64,000 nt of DNA from Anomaloglossus baeobatrachus (GCF_048569485.1 NW_027445228.1:624221-688220), one strand, 5' to 3'. Counted from the stretch's first letter, positions 21,323 through 33,411 are shown. The notes: a model not told the origin generated them from the sequence alone. Numbers and translations are program-made.

Positions 21323-22962
21323 CAGTTAGGTCCAGAAATATTTGGACAGTGACACAATTTTGGCGAGTTGGGCTCTGCATGCCACCACATTGGACTTGAA
21401 ATGAAACCTCTACAACAGAATTCAAGTGCAGATTGTAAAGTTTAATTTGAAGGTTTGAACAAAGATATCTGATAGAAATTGTAGGAATTGTACACATTTC
21501 TTTACAAACACTCCACATTTTAGGAGGTCAAAAGTAATTGGACAAATAAACCAAACCCAAACAAAATATTTTTATTTGCAATATTTTGTTGCGAATCCTT
21601 TGGAGGCAATCACTGCCTTAAGTCTGGAACCCATGGACATCACCAAACGCTGGGTTTCCTCCTTCTTAATGCTTTGCCAGGCCTTTACAGCCGCAGCCTT
21701 CAGGTCTTGCTTGTTTGTGGGTCTTTCAGTCTTAAGTCTGGATTTGAGCAAGTGAAATGCATGCTCAATTGGGTTAAGATCTGGTGATTGACTTGGCCAT
21801 TGCAGAATGTTCCACTTTTTTGCACTCATGAACTCCTGGGTAGCTTTGGCTGTATGCTCGGGGTCATTGTCCATCTGTACTATGAACCGCCGTCCAATCA
21901 ACTTTGCGGCATTTGGCTGAATCTGGGCTGAAAGTATATCCCTGTACACTTCAGAATTCATCCGGCTACTCTTGTCTGCTGTCATGTCATCAATAAACAC
22001 AAGTGACCCAGTGCCATTGAAAGCCATGCATGCCCATGCCATCACGTTGCCTCCACCATGTTTTACAGAGGATGTGGTGTGCCTTGGATCATGTGCCGTT
22101 CCCTTTCTTCTCCAAACTTTTTTTCTTCCCATCATTCTGGTGCAGGTTGATCTTTGTCTCATCTGTCCATAGAATACTTTTCCAGAACTGAGCTGACTTC
22201 ATGAGGTGTTTTTCAGCAAATTTAACTCTGGCCTGTCTATTTTTGGAATTGATGAATGGTTTGCATCTAGATGTGAACCCTTTGTATTTACTTTCATGGA
22301 GTCTTCTCTTTACTGTTGACTTAGAGACAGATACACCTACTTCACTGAGAGTGTTCTGGACTTCAGTTGATGTTGTGAACGGGTTCTTCTTCACCAAAGA
22401 AAATATGCGGCGATCATCCACCACTGTTGCCCAGGCCTTTTTGAGTTCCCAAGCTCACCAGTCAATTCCTTTTTTCTCAGAATGTACCCGACTGTTGATT
22501 TTGCTACTCCAAGCATGTCTGCTATCTCTCTGATGGATTTTTTCTTTTTTTTCAGCCTCAGGATGTTCTGCTTCACCTCAATTGAGAGTTCCTTAGACCG
22601 CATGTTGTCTGGTCACAACAACAGCTTCCAAATGCAAAACCACACACCTGTAATCAACCCCAGACCTTTTAACTACTTCATTGATTACAGGTTAATGAGG
22701 GAGACGCCTTCAGAGTTAATTGCAGCCCTTAGAGTCCCTTGTCCAATTACTTTTGGTCCCTTGAAAAAGAGGAGGCTATGCATTACAGAGCTATGATTCC
22801 TAAACCCTTTCTCCGATTTGTATGTGAAAACTCTCATATTGCAGCTGGGAGTGTGCACTTTCAGCCCATATTATATATATAATTGTATTTCTGAACATGT
22901 TTTTGTAAACAGCTAAAATAACAAAACTTGTGTCACTGTCCAAATATTTCTGGACCTAACTG
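21323..22962 (-). mobile_element. Tc1-like transposon (1640 bp)
   Basis: Terminal inverted repeats begin CAGTTAGGTCCAGAAATATT on both sides and extend over about 35 bp. TA duplications lie at 21321-21322 and 22963-22964. It inserted into the composite hAT element. The minus strand encodes the transposase. Apart from two frameshifts the element looks full length. Confidence 0.95.
21572..22603 (-). pseudogene. Tc1 transposase with two frameshifts
   Basis: The N-terminal paired-type helix-turn-helix ('IREIADMLGVAKSTVGYILR') lies in frame from 22603. The second DNA-binding half and first catalytic Asp ('SILWTDETKI') follow after a frameshift near 22430. A second shift near 22115, in a run of T, leads to the last part with the second Asp ('VQMDNDPEHTAK') and the Glu ('[11 protein letters not shown]'), a DD34E-type arrangement. 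A glycine-rich HGGGNVM box is present. Such an enzyme cuts and rejoins transposon ends in the nucleus. The lesions make this copy inactive. Confidence 0.93.
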
Positions 22963-23522
22963 TATAATAATGTGTATATTCTATAACATCTGGTGTCTGT
23001 ATCACAGTAAACCCGGTCAAATGCCGGGGGGGGGGGCCCACTCGCGGTGGCAGGAGTGGCGTACCGCTAGTCAGGGGGAAAAGCAAAAAAAGAAACCAGC
23101 ACGATCTGAAATTGGCATGCATCATATAAAAAGTGAAAATTCACAGATTTATTCCAACTGTACTATAATAAAAAAATGAGATTTTTAGCAAATAATTGAT
23201 CAGGGGGGCCCGGTGCCCGCGCTGCCTCCCCCCGCCGAGGATCGCGCTTTCAATTGTATCGGCATCGCAGCTGCCGATACAATTGAGAGCAATGATGAGA
23301 TGGAGCGGCGCACACTCTCTCATGATTCTCCTCGCTGTGTCTGTCGGCGTTCTGACACCTCTGCAGCAGAGCGTGGTGACGTGATCACTGCGCGCCTGCT
23401 GAGAGGTCAGAGCTAGAGACAGCAATGGACGCACCGAGGAGACCGGAGGAGCGGGGGAACGAGGAGAAGTGAGTATGTACAATCACTGTGGCCAGACGAC
23501 CATGGGGGTGCATTAAATGATA

Positions 23523-23980
23523 TGGCGGCTGTATACTACATGAGGATACCTAATGCTATCTGGTCTGCACTGTGCTACATAGGGGCTGTATACTACATGA
23601 AGGTGCCTAATGCTAGCTGGTTCTGCACTGTGCTATATAGGAGCTGTATACTACATGAAGGTGCCTAATGCTAGCTGGTTCTGCACTGTGCTATATAGGG
23701 GCTGTGTACTACATGAAAGTGCCTAATGCTAGCTGGTTCTGCACTGTGTTATATAGGGGCTGTATACTACATGAAGGTGCCTAATGCTATCTGGTCTGCA
23801 TTGTGCTATATAGGGGCTGTGAACTACGTGAGAGTGTCTAATGCTATCTGGCTCTGCACTGTGCTATATACGGGCTGTACACTATATGAGGATGCCTAAT
23901 GCTGTCTGGGTCTGCATTTTGCTATATATGGGCTGTATACTACGTGAGGATGCCTAATGCTGTCTGGCTTTGCACTGTGC
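23523..23980. repeat. About 60-bp minisatellite, eight copies
   Basis: Repeats of GGGGCTGTATACTACATGA ... GCCTAATGCTAGCTGGTTCT ... CACTGTGCTATATA, diverging toward the right. Confidence 0.9.
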
Positions 23981-23981
23981 T

Positions 23982-24110
23982 ACCGTGTTTTTCCAAAAAT
24001 AAGACCTCCCCCAAAAATAAGCCCTAGCAGGGATTTTCAGCATTTTCGGAGAAAGGCTTAAATATAAGCCCTCCCCTTAAATAAGCCCTAGTCGGCGGTC
24101 GCGGATCAAT
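23982..24110. mobile_element. Mariner-type MITE end (fragment)
   Basis: TACCGTGTTTTTCCAAAAATAAGACC with two further AATAAGCCCTAG blocks. The same terminal theme is seen in the complete element at 59704-62258. Confidence 0.5.
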
Positions 24111-24238
24111 AATGAAGTGTCCGTGCAGCTAAAAAAGATAAAGATACTGCAGGACACTTCATTATACACAGCGGCACCTGGCAATTACCCGACACTGAGC
24201 GGCAGGACCTGCAGTGATCACACACCCGCACTCATCAG

Positions 24239-24240
<2 letters not shown>

Positions 24241-24297
<57 letters not shown>

Positions 24298-24412
24298 ACA
24301 CACACACACAATCAGATCTCACACACAAACATCGGATCGCACACACAAATATCGGATCACACACAAACATCAAATCACACACACACACAAACATCGGATC
24401 GCATACACACTC
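24241..24412. repeat. (CA)n microsatellite with ATCGGATC interruptions
   Basis: About 35 CA units, then CACACAAACATCGGATC-type repeats. The right part is the left boundary of the tandem duplication. Confidence 0.9.
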
Positions 24413-24552
24413 ACCTCATCCAGCGACACCGATCTCTTCTCGCCGGGAGAATCCTGAGAGGCAGGGCAGTGGAGCGCAACGAACAGGACCTGCGGCCAGA
24501 CACGTGACTTGCTCTCATTCCCTGCTGCCGTAAGTGCTGGATGTGATGTGAT

Positions 24553-25285
24553 GTGTGCCTGCGATCGGCTGTGTGTGTGTCTGCGATCGGCTGTGTGTGC
24601 CTGCGATCGGCTGTGTGTGCCTGCGATCGGCTGTGTGTATCTGCGATCGGCTGTGTGTGCCTGCGATCGGATGTGTGTGCCTGCGATCGGCTGTGTGTGC
24701 CTGCGATCGGCTGTGTGTGCCTGCGATCGGCTGTGTGTGCCTGCGATCGACTGTGTGTGCCTGCGATCGGCTGTGTGTGCCTGCGATCGGCTGTGTGTGC
24801 CTGCGATCGGCTGTGTGTATCTGTGATCGGCTGTGTGTGCCTGTGATCGGATGTGTGTATCTGTGATCGGCTGTGTGTGCCTGCGATCGGCTGTGTGTGC
24901 CTGCGATCGGCTGTGTGTGCCTGCGATCGGCTGTGTGTGCCTGCGATCGGCTGTGTGTGCCTGCGATCGGCTGTGTGTATCTGCGATCGGCTGTGTGTGC
25001 CTGCGATCGGATGTGTGTGCCTGCGATCGGCTGTGTGTGCCTGCGATCGGCTGTGTGTGCCTGCGATCGGCTGTGTGTGCCTGCGATCGGCTGTGTGTGC
25101 CTGCGATCGGCTGTGTGTGCCTGCGATCGGCTGTGTGTGCCTGCGATCGGCTGTGTGTATCTGTGATCGGCTGTGTGTGCCTGTGATCGGATGTGTGTAT
25201 CTGTGATCGGCTGTGTGTGCCTGCGATCGGCTGTGTGTATCTGTGATCGGCTGTGTGTATCTGTGATCGGCTGTGTGTGATCTGC
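24553..25285. repeat. 20-bp minisatellite (CGATCGGCTGTGTGTGCCTG)
   Basis: About 36 copies. Two variants recur, GTGCCTGCGATCGG and GTATCTGTGATCGG. A block of 17 units (340 bp) is repeated: variant positions at 24631-24860 recur at 24971-25200. The open frames on both strands (CDRLCVPAIGCV type) are artefacts. Confidence 0.95.
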
Positions 25286-25439
25286 TGTCTGTGCCTGCAA
25301 TCTTGTGTGTGTGTGAGTGATCTGCTGTGTGATCCTGCGATCTGCTGTGTGTGTCAGCGTGTCAGCTAGCAGCAGGGTAGGACGGCATGCAGCACCGACC
25401 GGAGATCACAGGAGGACTTTGGAACCACGCAGACGTCCT

Positions 25440-25870
25440 GGTCTGGTGAGTAAAAGTCTCCTGGGAAGTGGGGCTTAATTTTCTATTGAAACAATTTTTT
25501 AAAAAAATCATATATTCTATGCGGGACATATTTGTGATATTGCTCTTTATCCATGGAGGCTCGTTCTTCCTTTTATTAGACTTATAGCATTATTATGATG
25601 TTTTTGTACATTGACATATGTCTCCCCATCCTATGGGTTGTACCATGATAATTATCAGTGGAGAATTATTTATGTAACAATGATTGTTAATTTTATGTAT
25701 AAATGTTTTTCCTTTCTGTGTTTAATGTCAACAGACAAAAGTCCTTGAGGAAGACCCAGATAGGGTTGAAACGTGGGACAATGTTTTCAAAAAATACATT
25801 ACAATAAAATATATTTGAGCACCATTCGGTATTTTCAATTATTACTTGTTAGTGTGCCGGAGTATACTTG
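25440..25870 (+). mobile_element. PLE-type tail, copy 1
   Basis: Runs from GGTGAGTAAAAG through AT-rich DNA to a hammerhead-like motif and AATAAAATATATTTGAGCACC. Duplicated at 31938-32360. No coding sequence. Confidence 0.45.
25738..25785 (+). ncRNA. Degenerate hammerhead-like motif, copy 1
   Basis: TTGAGGA (C3 replaced by T), a five-pair stem GACCC/GGGTT with loop AGATA, GAAA, ACGT, then GGGAC pairing with upstream GTCC. The three-way fold is kept, but the first core base is changed and the cleavage position appears to be G. Probably an inactive relic. Confidence 0.45.
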
Positions 25871-26756
25871 GAACATGCCCAGGAGGAGCTGGATGGAGAC
25901 AAGCGGGAAGGTGCATGAGACTATTGCCGGCTTCCCAATATTAAAAATATAGATAAAAATGTGTCTGTGTGTGCATGTGTATGTATGTATGTCAGTGTAT
26001 ATGACTGTGTCTAGATTTATGTCTGTTTATATGTGTTTTTGTGAATTTGTCTTTAAATATATATGTGTACGTATGCCTGTATGTGTATGTATCTGTGCAT
26101 GTCTATGTGTGGATGGGGCCCACTGAGACTCTTTCGCCCAGGACCTACAAAAACCTGGAGCCGGCCCTGCGTGTACCAGTCATGTATTCTCCTGTACACT
26201 GTACAGGGGCGTACCTTTTGGGGGGCATGCGTCATATTTGCCCCTGCACAGCAATCAGGGGGACACAATTGGAAAGTGTGAGGCAGCAGTATGGTGGGAG
26301 ACAATTGTAAGTGGACAGTATTGAGAAAGAAAAGTGTAAGGGGCATAGAAAAGAGACTGGTAGTGGGGGGGAATAAGCAGTATAGAGAAGGGGCAGCATG
26401 GTGGCCAGTGTGAGGACACAGTATGGAGGGCACAGTATGCTGAGGAGGGGGAATATGAGACTGAGGTGCAGTATAGTGACTGTATAGTGAAGGAAATAGG
26501 CAGTATAGAGAAGGGGCAGCATGGTGGCCAGTGTGAGGGCGGATTATGGAGGGCACAGTATGCTGAGGAGGGGGAATGTGAGACTGAGGTGCAGTATTTA
26601 TATCTAAATGCTACAATTCGTGCTCTACTGTTATGGTTAAAATGTTAACGTTATTGGGCCCCCACCAGATTTTCTGCCCAGGGGCCCCCACCAACCTTAA
26701 TCTGGCCCTGCCTATTACACACACTGTCCACCTACTTTTGGACCACCCTGTATATG

Positions 26757-26782
26757 TAGATATGTGTATATATCTGCGTATG

Positions 26783-26841
<59 letters not shown>

Positions 26842-26889
26842 CACACTGTGTGTGTGTGTGTGTGTTTATTTGTGTGTACATGTATGTAT

Positions 26890-26930
<41 letters not shown>

Positions 26931-26938
26931 CATATATA
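26757..26938. repeat. (TA)n/(GT)n microsatellite
   Basis: TA, GTGT and TATG runs that end at the Tc1 insertion point (TA target). Confidence 0.9.
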
Positions 26939-28525
26939 CAGTGCCTACAAGTAGTATTCAACCCCCTGCAGATTTAGCAGGTTTGATAAGATGCAAATAA
27001 GTTAGAGCCTGCAAACTTCAAACAAGAGCAGGATTTATTAACAGATGCATAAATCTTACAAACCAACAAGTTATGTTGCTCAGTTAAATTTTAATAAATT
27101 TTCAACATAAAAGTGTGGGTCAATTATTATTCAACCCCTAGGTTTAATATTTGGTGGAATAACCCTTGTTTGCAATTACAGCTAATAATCGTCTTTTATA
27201 AGACCTGATCAGGCCGGCACAGGTCTCTGGAGTTATCTTGGCCCACTCCTCCATGCAGATCTTCTCCAAGTTATCTAGGTTCTTTGGGTGTCTCATGTGG
27301 ACTTTAATCTTGAGCTCCTTCCACAAGTTTTCAATTGGGTTAAGGTCAGGAGACTGACTAGGCCACTGCAACACCTTCATTTTTTCCCTCTTGAACCAGG
27401 CCTTGGTTTTCTTGGCTGTGTGCTTTGGGTCGTTGTCTTGTTGGAAGATGAAATCACGACCCATCTTAAGATCCTTGATGGAGGAGCGGAGGTTCTTGGC
27501 CAAAATCTCCAGGTAGGCCGTGCTATCCATCTTCCCATGGATGCGGACCAGATGGCCAGGCCCCTTGGCTGAGAAACAACCCCACAGCATGATGCTGCCA
27601 CCACCATGCTTGACTGTAGGGATGGCATTCTTGGGGTCGTATGCAGTGCCATCCAGTCTCCAAACGTCACGTGTGTGGTTGGCACCAAAGTTCTCGATCT
27701 TGGTCTCATCAGACCAGAGAACCTTGAACCAGTCTGTCTGAGTCCTCCAAGTGATCATGAGCAAACTGTAGACGAGCCTTGACATGACGCTTTGAAAGTA
27801 AAGGTACCTTACGGGCTCGTCTGGAACGGAGACCATTGCGGTGGAGTACGTTACTTATGGTATTGACTGAAACCAATGTCCCCACTGCCATGAGATCTTC
27901 CCGGAGCTCCTTCCTTGTTGTCCTTGGGTTAGCCTTGACTCTTTGGACAAGCCTGGCCTCGGCACGGGTGGAAACTTTCAAAGGCTGTCCAGGCCGTGGA
28001 AGGCTAACAGTAGTTCCATAAGCCTTCCACTTCCGGATGATGCTCCCAACAGTGGAGACAGGTAGGCCCAACTCCTTGGAAAGTGTTTTGTACCCCTTGC
28101 CAGCCTTGTGACCCTCCACGATCTTGTCTCTGATGGCCTTGGAATGCTCCTTTGTCTTTCCCATGTTGACCAAGTTTGAGTGCTGTTCACAAGTTTGGGG
28201 AGGGTCTTAGTCAGAAAAGGCTGGAAAAAGAGATAATTAATCCAAACATGTGAAGCTCATTGTTCTTTGTGCCTGAAATACTTCTTAATACTTTAGGGGA
28301 ACCAAACAGAATTCTGGTGGTTTGAGGGGTTGAATAATAAATGACCCTCTGAATAAACTTTTCTCAATTTAAAAAAAAATAAAATAAAAAAAGAAATAAC
28401 ATTCTTTTTTGCTGCATTTCACACTTCCAGGCTGATCTACAGTCCAAATGTCACAATGCCAAGTTAATTCCGAATGTGTAAACCTGCTAAATCTGCAGGG
28501 GGTTGAATACTACTTGTAGGCACTG
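26939..28525 (-). mobile_element. Tc1-like transposon, duplicated copy 1
   Basis: Ends CAGTGCCTACAAGTAGTATT in inverted orientation, TA on both sides, 1587 bp. The minus strand encodes the transposase. It was copied with the surrounding 6.7 kb, not by transposition, because the flanks match copy 2 as well. Confidence 0.95.
27144..28173 (-). pseudogene. Tc1 transposase, one frameshift (copy 1)
   Basis: N-terminal helix-turn-helix region from 'MGKTKEHSKAIRDKI' with 'LPVSTVGSIIRKWK', then a 2-bp loss near 27742 shifts the frame. The catalytic part follows with 'LWSDETKI' (first Asp), '[11 protein letters not shown]' (second Asp) and '[15 protein letters not shown]' (Glu), a DD34E arrangement, and ends '...ANKGYSTKY'. 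About 340 residues in all, a usual Tc1 length. Copy 2 is intact at this position. Confidence 0.95.
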
Positions 28526-28565
28526 TACATACATGCTGTATATATAAAATGTGTGTGTGTATATA

Positions 28566-29885
28566 CAGGGGTGGGATTCAAATTTTTAACAGGTTCTCTG
28601 TAAACCCTGCCCATTTGAAAACCACACCCATTTTGATAGCCACACCCATTTTCACACACTTTTTTTTTCAACCAAAAAATACAAATAATTTAAAGTAAAA
28701 TCTCCTTCCCCTCCTATACCTTTACTCTCCTGTCCAGCACCAGTTTTCCCCTCACTGTCAGTCATATTGTATTAAATGGTTTTCTACAGTTTTTAAAAAT
28801 TATTACTAAAGGATCCCTGCTAAAATTGGAATGGACGACCTTCCCCATACAGATCCCATCCCATGTGGCTCCTTTCCCCCAACAGATCTCATCCCATGTG
28901 GCTCCTTTCCCCCAACAGATCTCATCCCATGTGGCTCCTTTCCCCCTACAGATCCCATCCCATTATGGCCTCTCTCCCCCTGCATCCCATTATGGCCTCT
29001 TTCCCCTGCAGATCCCATCCAATTATGGCTTCTTTCCCCCTGCAGATCCCATCCCATTATGGCCCCTTTCTCCCTGCAAATCCCATCCCATTATGGCCTC
29101 TTTCCCCCTGCAGATCCTATCCCATTATGGCCTCTTTCCCCCTGCAGATCTCATCCCATTATGGCCTCTTTCCCCCTGCAGATCCCATCCCATTATGGCC
29201 TCTTTCCCCCTGCAGATCCCATCCCATTATGGCTTCTTTCCCCCTGCAGATCCCATCCCATTATGGCTTCTTTCCCCCTGCAGATCCCATCCTATTATGG
29301 CCTCTTTCCCCCTGCAGATCCCATCCCATTATGGCCTTTTTCCCCCTACAGATCTCATCCCATTATGGCCTCTTTCCCCCTGCATATCTCATCCCATGTG
29401 CTCCTTTTCCCCTGCAAATCCTGTCCCATATGGCTCCTTTTCCCATATAGCTCCCATCTTATGTGGCCTCTCCCCATATAGCCACATATAGCTCCCATCT
29501 TATATGGCCTCCTCTCCCGATATAGCTGCCATCTCAATGCGGCTCCTCTCCTTGATTCCCTGCATCTTCGGCTCACTGAGCGCTTACCTGCTCCAAGCAC
29601 CAGCGGCCTCTCCTCTGTCTTCCATCCTCCGCGGCACTCTGCACACTGACGCTTACAGACGGCAGGAGGAGGAGCTACCTACCCACGCTGCCGTGACCTC
29701 TCTGCATCAGCGCGTCGCTGCACGCCGGGTCAGGGAGCAGACAGGCTCCACTGAACCCGGAAGTGCGGCGCGGAGGTACGGGGATTCATTTGTGTTAGTC
29801 TTAAAGAAACTGTTTCTTGCCGCTTCAGGGAACCTGCTGCTATTTTAACATTCGGTTCTCCAGAACAGGCTGAATCCCACCCCTG
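28566..29885. mobile_element. hAT-type non-autonomous element, copy 1
   Basis: Ends CAGGGGTGGGATTCAAAT and, reversed, CAGGGGTGGGATTCAGCC. Flanks TGTATATA and TGTATACA form an 8-bp duplication with one mismatch. The interior has a minisatellite and CpG-rich DNA. No transposase. Confidence 0.8.
28850..29410. repeat. About 32-bp minisatellite, copy 1
   Basis: Units of CAGATCCCATCCCATTATGG + CCTCTTTCCCCCTG, about 17 copies, with an older variant (CATGTGGCTCC) at the left edge. Several frames stay open as artefacts. Confidence 0.95.
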
Positions 29886-29994
29886 TGTATACAGTATATG
29901 TGTGTATACAGAACTGAGAGGCTCCTGAATTCAGCTCCACTCTAGTGGTGTCTATGAGGCGCTGTCTAGATTGGAGGTGATGCTTTGCTGGAGG

Positions 29995-31073
29995 GAGATC
30001 CTCAATATATCACCTCCATTCTAGTCCCCTCAGTACAGAGCCGTCTACACTGGAGACTGCAGTCACCTCACAATATCACCTCCATTCTAGTCCCCTCAGT
30101 ACAGAGCCGTCTACACTGGAGACTGCAGTCACCTCACAATATCACCTCCATTCTAGTCTCCTCAGTACAGAGCCGTCTACACTGTAGACTGCAGTCACCT
30201 CACAATATCACCTCCATTCTAGTCCCCTCAGTACAGAGCCGTCTACACTGGAGACTGCAGTCACCTCACAATATCACCTCCATTCTAGTCCCCTCAGTAC
30301 AGAGCCGTCTACACTGGAGACTGCAGTCACCTCACAATATCACCTCCATTCTAGTCCCCTCAGTACAGAGCCGTCTACACTGGAGGCTGCAGTCACCTCA
30401 CAATATCACCTCCATTCTAGTCCCCTCAGTACAGAGCCGTCTACACTGGAGACTGCAGTCACCTCACAATATCACCTCCATTCTAGTCCCCTCAGTACAG
30501 AGCCGTCTACACTGGAGACTGCAGTCACCTCACAATATCACCTCCATTCTAGTCCCCTCAGTACAGAGCCGTCTACACTGGAGGCTGCAGTCACCTCACA
30601 ATATCACCTCCATTCTAGTCCCCTCAGTACAGAGCCGTCTACACTGGAGACTGCAGTCACCTCACAATATCACCTCCATTCTAGACCCCTCAGTACAGAG
30701 CCGTCTACACTGGAGGCTGCAGTCACCTCACAATATCACCTCCATTCTAGACCCCTCAGTACAGAGCCGTCTACACTGGAGACTGCAGTCACCTCACAAT
30801 ATCACCTCTATTCTAGTCCCCTCAGTACAGAGCCGTCTACACTGGAGACTGCAGTCACCTCACAATATCACCTCCATTCTAGTCACCTCAGTACAGAGCC
30901 GTCTACACTGGAGGCTGCAGTCACCTCACAATATCACCTCCATTCTAGTCCCCTCAGTACAGAACCATCTACACTGGAGACTGCAGTCACCTCACAATAT
31001 CACCTCCATTCTAGACCCCTCAGTACAGAGCCGTCTACACTGGAGGCTGCAGTCACCTCACAATACCACCTCC
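29995..31073. repeat. 66-bp minisatellite, copy 1
   Basis: About 16 units of CACCTCACAATATCACCTCC ... CAGTACAGAGCCGTCTACAC ... GACTGCAGT. 66 bp is 22 codons, so the frame stays open for 393 codons. I regard this as an artefact. The array ends in mid-unit at the duplication junction. Confidence 0.95.
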
Positions 31074-31261
31074 AAACATCAAATCACACACACACACAAA
31101 CATCGGATCGCATACACACTCACCTCATCCAGCGACACCGATCTCTTCTCGCCGGGAGAATCCTGAGAGGCAGGGCAGTGGAGCGCAACGAACAGGACCT
31201 GCGGCCGGACACGTGACTTGCTCTCATTCCCTGCTGCCGTAAGTGCTGGATGTGATGTGTG

Positions 31262-31770
31262 TGTGTGATCTGCTGTGTGTGCCTGCGATCGGCTGTGTGT
31301 GTGTCTACGATCGGCTGTGTGTGTGTCTGCGATCGGCTGTGTGTGCCTGTGATCGGATGTGTGTATCTGTGATCGGCTGTGTGTGCCTGCGATCGGCTGT
31401 GTGTGCCTGCGATCGGCTGTGTGTGCCTGCGATCGGCTGTGTGTGCCTGCGATCGGCTGTGTGTGCCTGCGATCGGCTGTGTGTATCTGTGATCGGCTGT
31501 GTGTGCCTGCGATCGGATGTGTGTGCCTGCGATCGGCTGTGTGTGCCTGCGATCGGCTGTGTGTATCTGTGATCGGCTGTGTGTATCTGTGATCGGCTGT
31601 GTGTGCCTGCGATCGGATGTGTGTATCTGTGATCGGCTGTGTGTGCCTGCGATCGGCTGTGTGTATCTGTGATCGGCTGTGTGTATCTGTGATCGGCTGT
31701 GTGTGCCTGCGATCGGATGTGTGTATCTGTGATCGGCTGTGTGTATCTGTGATCGGCTGTGTGTGATCTG
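31262..31770. repeat. 20-bp minisatellite, copy 2
   Basis: About 25 units, the same two variants as in unit 1 but in a different order and with more of the GTATCTGTGATCGG type, so the array was rearranged after duplication. Confidence 0.95.
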
Positions 31771-32228
31771 CTGTCTGTGCCTGCAATCTTGTGTGTGTGT
31801 GTGTGTGAGTGATCTGCTGTGTGATCCTGCGATCTGCTGTGTGTGTCAGCGTGTCAGCTAGCAGCAGGGTAGGACGGCATGTATTACCGACCGGAGATCA
31901 CAGGAGGACTTTGGAACCACGCAGACATCCTGGTCTGGTGAGTAAAAGTCTCCTGGGAAGTGGGGCTTAATTTTCTATTGAAACAATTTTTTAAAAAATC
32001 ATATATTCTATGCGGGACATATTTGTGATATTGCTCTTTATCCATGGAGGCTCGTTCTTCCTTTTATTAGACTTATAGCATTATTATGATGTTTTTGTAC
32101 ATTGACATATGTCTACCCATCCTCTGGGTTGTACCATGATAATTATCAGTGGAGAATTATTTATGTAACAATGATTGTTAATTTTATGTATAAATGTTTT
32201 TCCTTTCTGTATTTAATGTCAACAGACA

Positions 32229-32276
32229 AAAGTCCTTGAGGAAGACCCAGATAGGGTTGAAACGTGGGACAATGTT
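32229..32276 (+). ncRNA. Degenerate hammerhead-like motif, copy 2
   Basis: Same sequence as the motif at 25738-25785, carried by the duplication. Same altered first core base and G at the cleavage position, so the changes predate the duplication. Confidence 0.45.
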
Positions 32277-33234
32277 TTCAAAAAATACATTACAATAATA
32301 TATATTTGAGCACCACTCGGTATTTTCAATTATTACTTGTTAGTGTGCCGGAGTATACTTGGAACATGCCCAGGAGGAGCTGGATGGAGACAAGCGGGGA
32401 GGTGCATGAGACTGTTGCCGGCTTCCCAATATTAAAAATATAGATAAAAATGTGTATCTGTGTGCATGTGTATGTATGTATGTCAGTGTATATGACTGTG
32501 TCTAGATTTATGTCTGTTTATATGTGCTTTTGTGAATTTGTCTTTAAATATATATGTGTACGTATGCCTGTATGTGTATGTATCTGTGCATGTCTATGTG
32601 TGGATGGGGCCCACTGAGACTCTTTCGCCCAGGACCTACAAAAACCTGGAGCCGGCCCTGCGTGTACCAGTCATGTATTCTACTGTACACTGTACAGGGG
32701 CGTACCTTTTGGGGGGCATGCGTCATATTTGCCCCTGCACAGCAATCAGGGGGACACAATTGGAAAGTGTGAGGCAGCAGTATGGTGGGAGACAATTGTA
32801 AGTGGACAGTATTGAGAAAGAAAAGTGTAAGGGGCATAGAAAAGAGACTGGTAGTGGGGGGAATAAGCAGTATAGAGAAGGGGCAGCATGGTGGCCAGTG
32901 TGAGGACACAGTATGGAGGGCACAGTATGCTGAGGAGGGGGAATATGAGACTGAGGTGCAGTATAGTGACTGTATAGTGAAGGAGATGGGGCAGCATGGT
33001 GGCCAGTGTGAGGGCACAGTATAGAGGACACAGTATGCTGAGGAGGGGGAATGTGAGATTGAGGTGTAGTATTTATATCTAAATGCTACAGTTCGTGCTC
33101 TACTGTTATGGTTAAAATGTTAACGTTATTGGGCCCCCACCAGATTTTCTGCCCAGGGGCCCCCACCAACCTTAATCTGGCCCTGCCTATTACACACACT
33201 GTCCACCTACTTTTGGACCAACCTGTATATGTAG

Positions 33235-33252
33235 ATATGTGTATATATCTGC

Positions 33253-33331
<79 letters not shown>

Positions 33332-33411
33332 TACACACTGTGTGTGTGTGTATTTGTGTATATATATATATGTATATATATATATAATACATATATATAT
33401 ATACATATATA
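33235..33411. repeat. (TA)n microsatellite
   Basis: Longer TA run than in unit 1, followed by CACACACATACACAC and TATATG repeats up to the Tc1 end. Confidence 0.9.

Larger units (their letters stand above)
20590..26710. mobile_element. Composite 6.1-kb hAT element
   Basis: Ends CAGGGCCGGAAT (left) and, reversed, CAGGGCCAGATT (right) are inverted repeats. The exact 8-bp sequence CCTATTAC lies at both outer borders (20582-20589 and 26711-26718). GGGGCCCCCACCA blocks sit just inside both ends. The interior holds a Tc1 transposon (21323-22962), a 60-bp minisatellite, CA repeats, a 20-bp minisatellite and a PLE-type tail. No hAT transposase is seen, so it moved as a passenger or grew after insertion. 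Its right part is included in the tandem duplication. Confidence 0.8.
24365..31073. repeat. Tandem duplication, unit 1 (6.7 kb)
   Basis: Corresponds along its whole length to 31074-37877, starting with AAACATCAAATCACACAC in both units. Contents in order: CA-rich DNA, 20-bp minisatellite, PLE-type tail, right end of the hAT element, TA repeats, Tc1, hAT with internal minisatellite, 66-bp minisatellite. The junction with unit 2 falls inside the 66-bp array. The units differ by scattered substitutions and repeat numbers. Confidence 0.95.

Noticed and set aside
21061-21518. Short frames around the left end of the Tc1 element
   Set aside because: They cross the terminal inverted repeat and are shadows of non-coding DNA.
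24515-25300. 261-codon minus frame (HTADRRHTQPIAG repeats) and plus-strand CDRLCVPAIGCV frames
   Set aside because: 20-bp minisatellite; 60 bp equals 20 codons, so all frames without a stop stay open.
29985-31166. 393-codon frame with 22-residue repeats
   Set aside because: 66-bp minisatellite, an exact multiple of three. The second array is open only in part, so the frame is not conserved.
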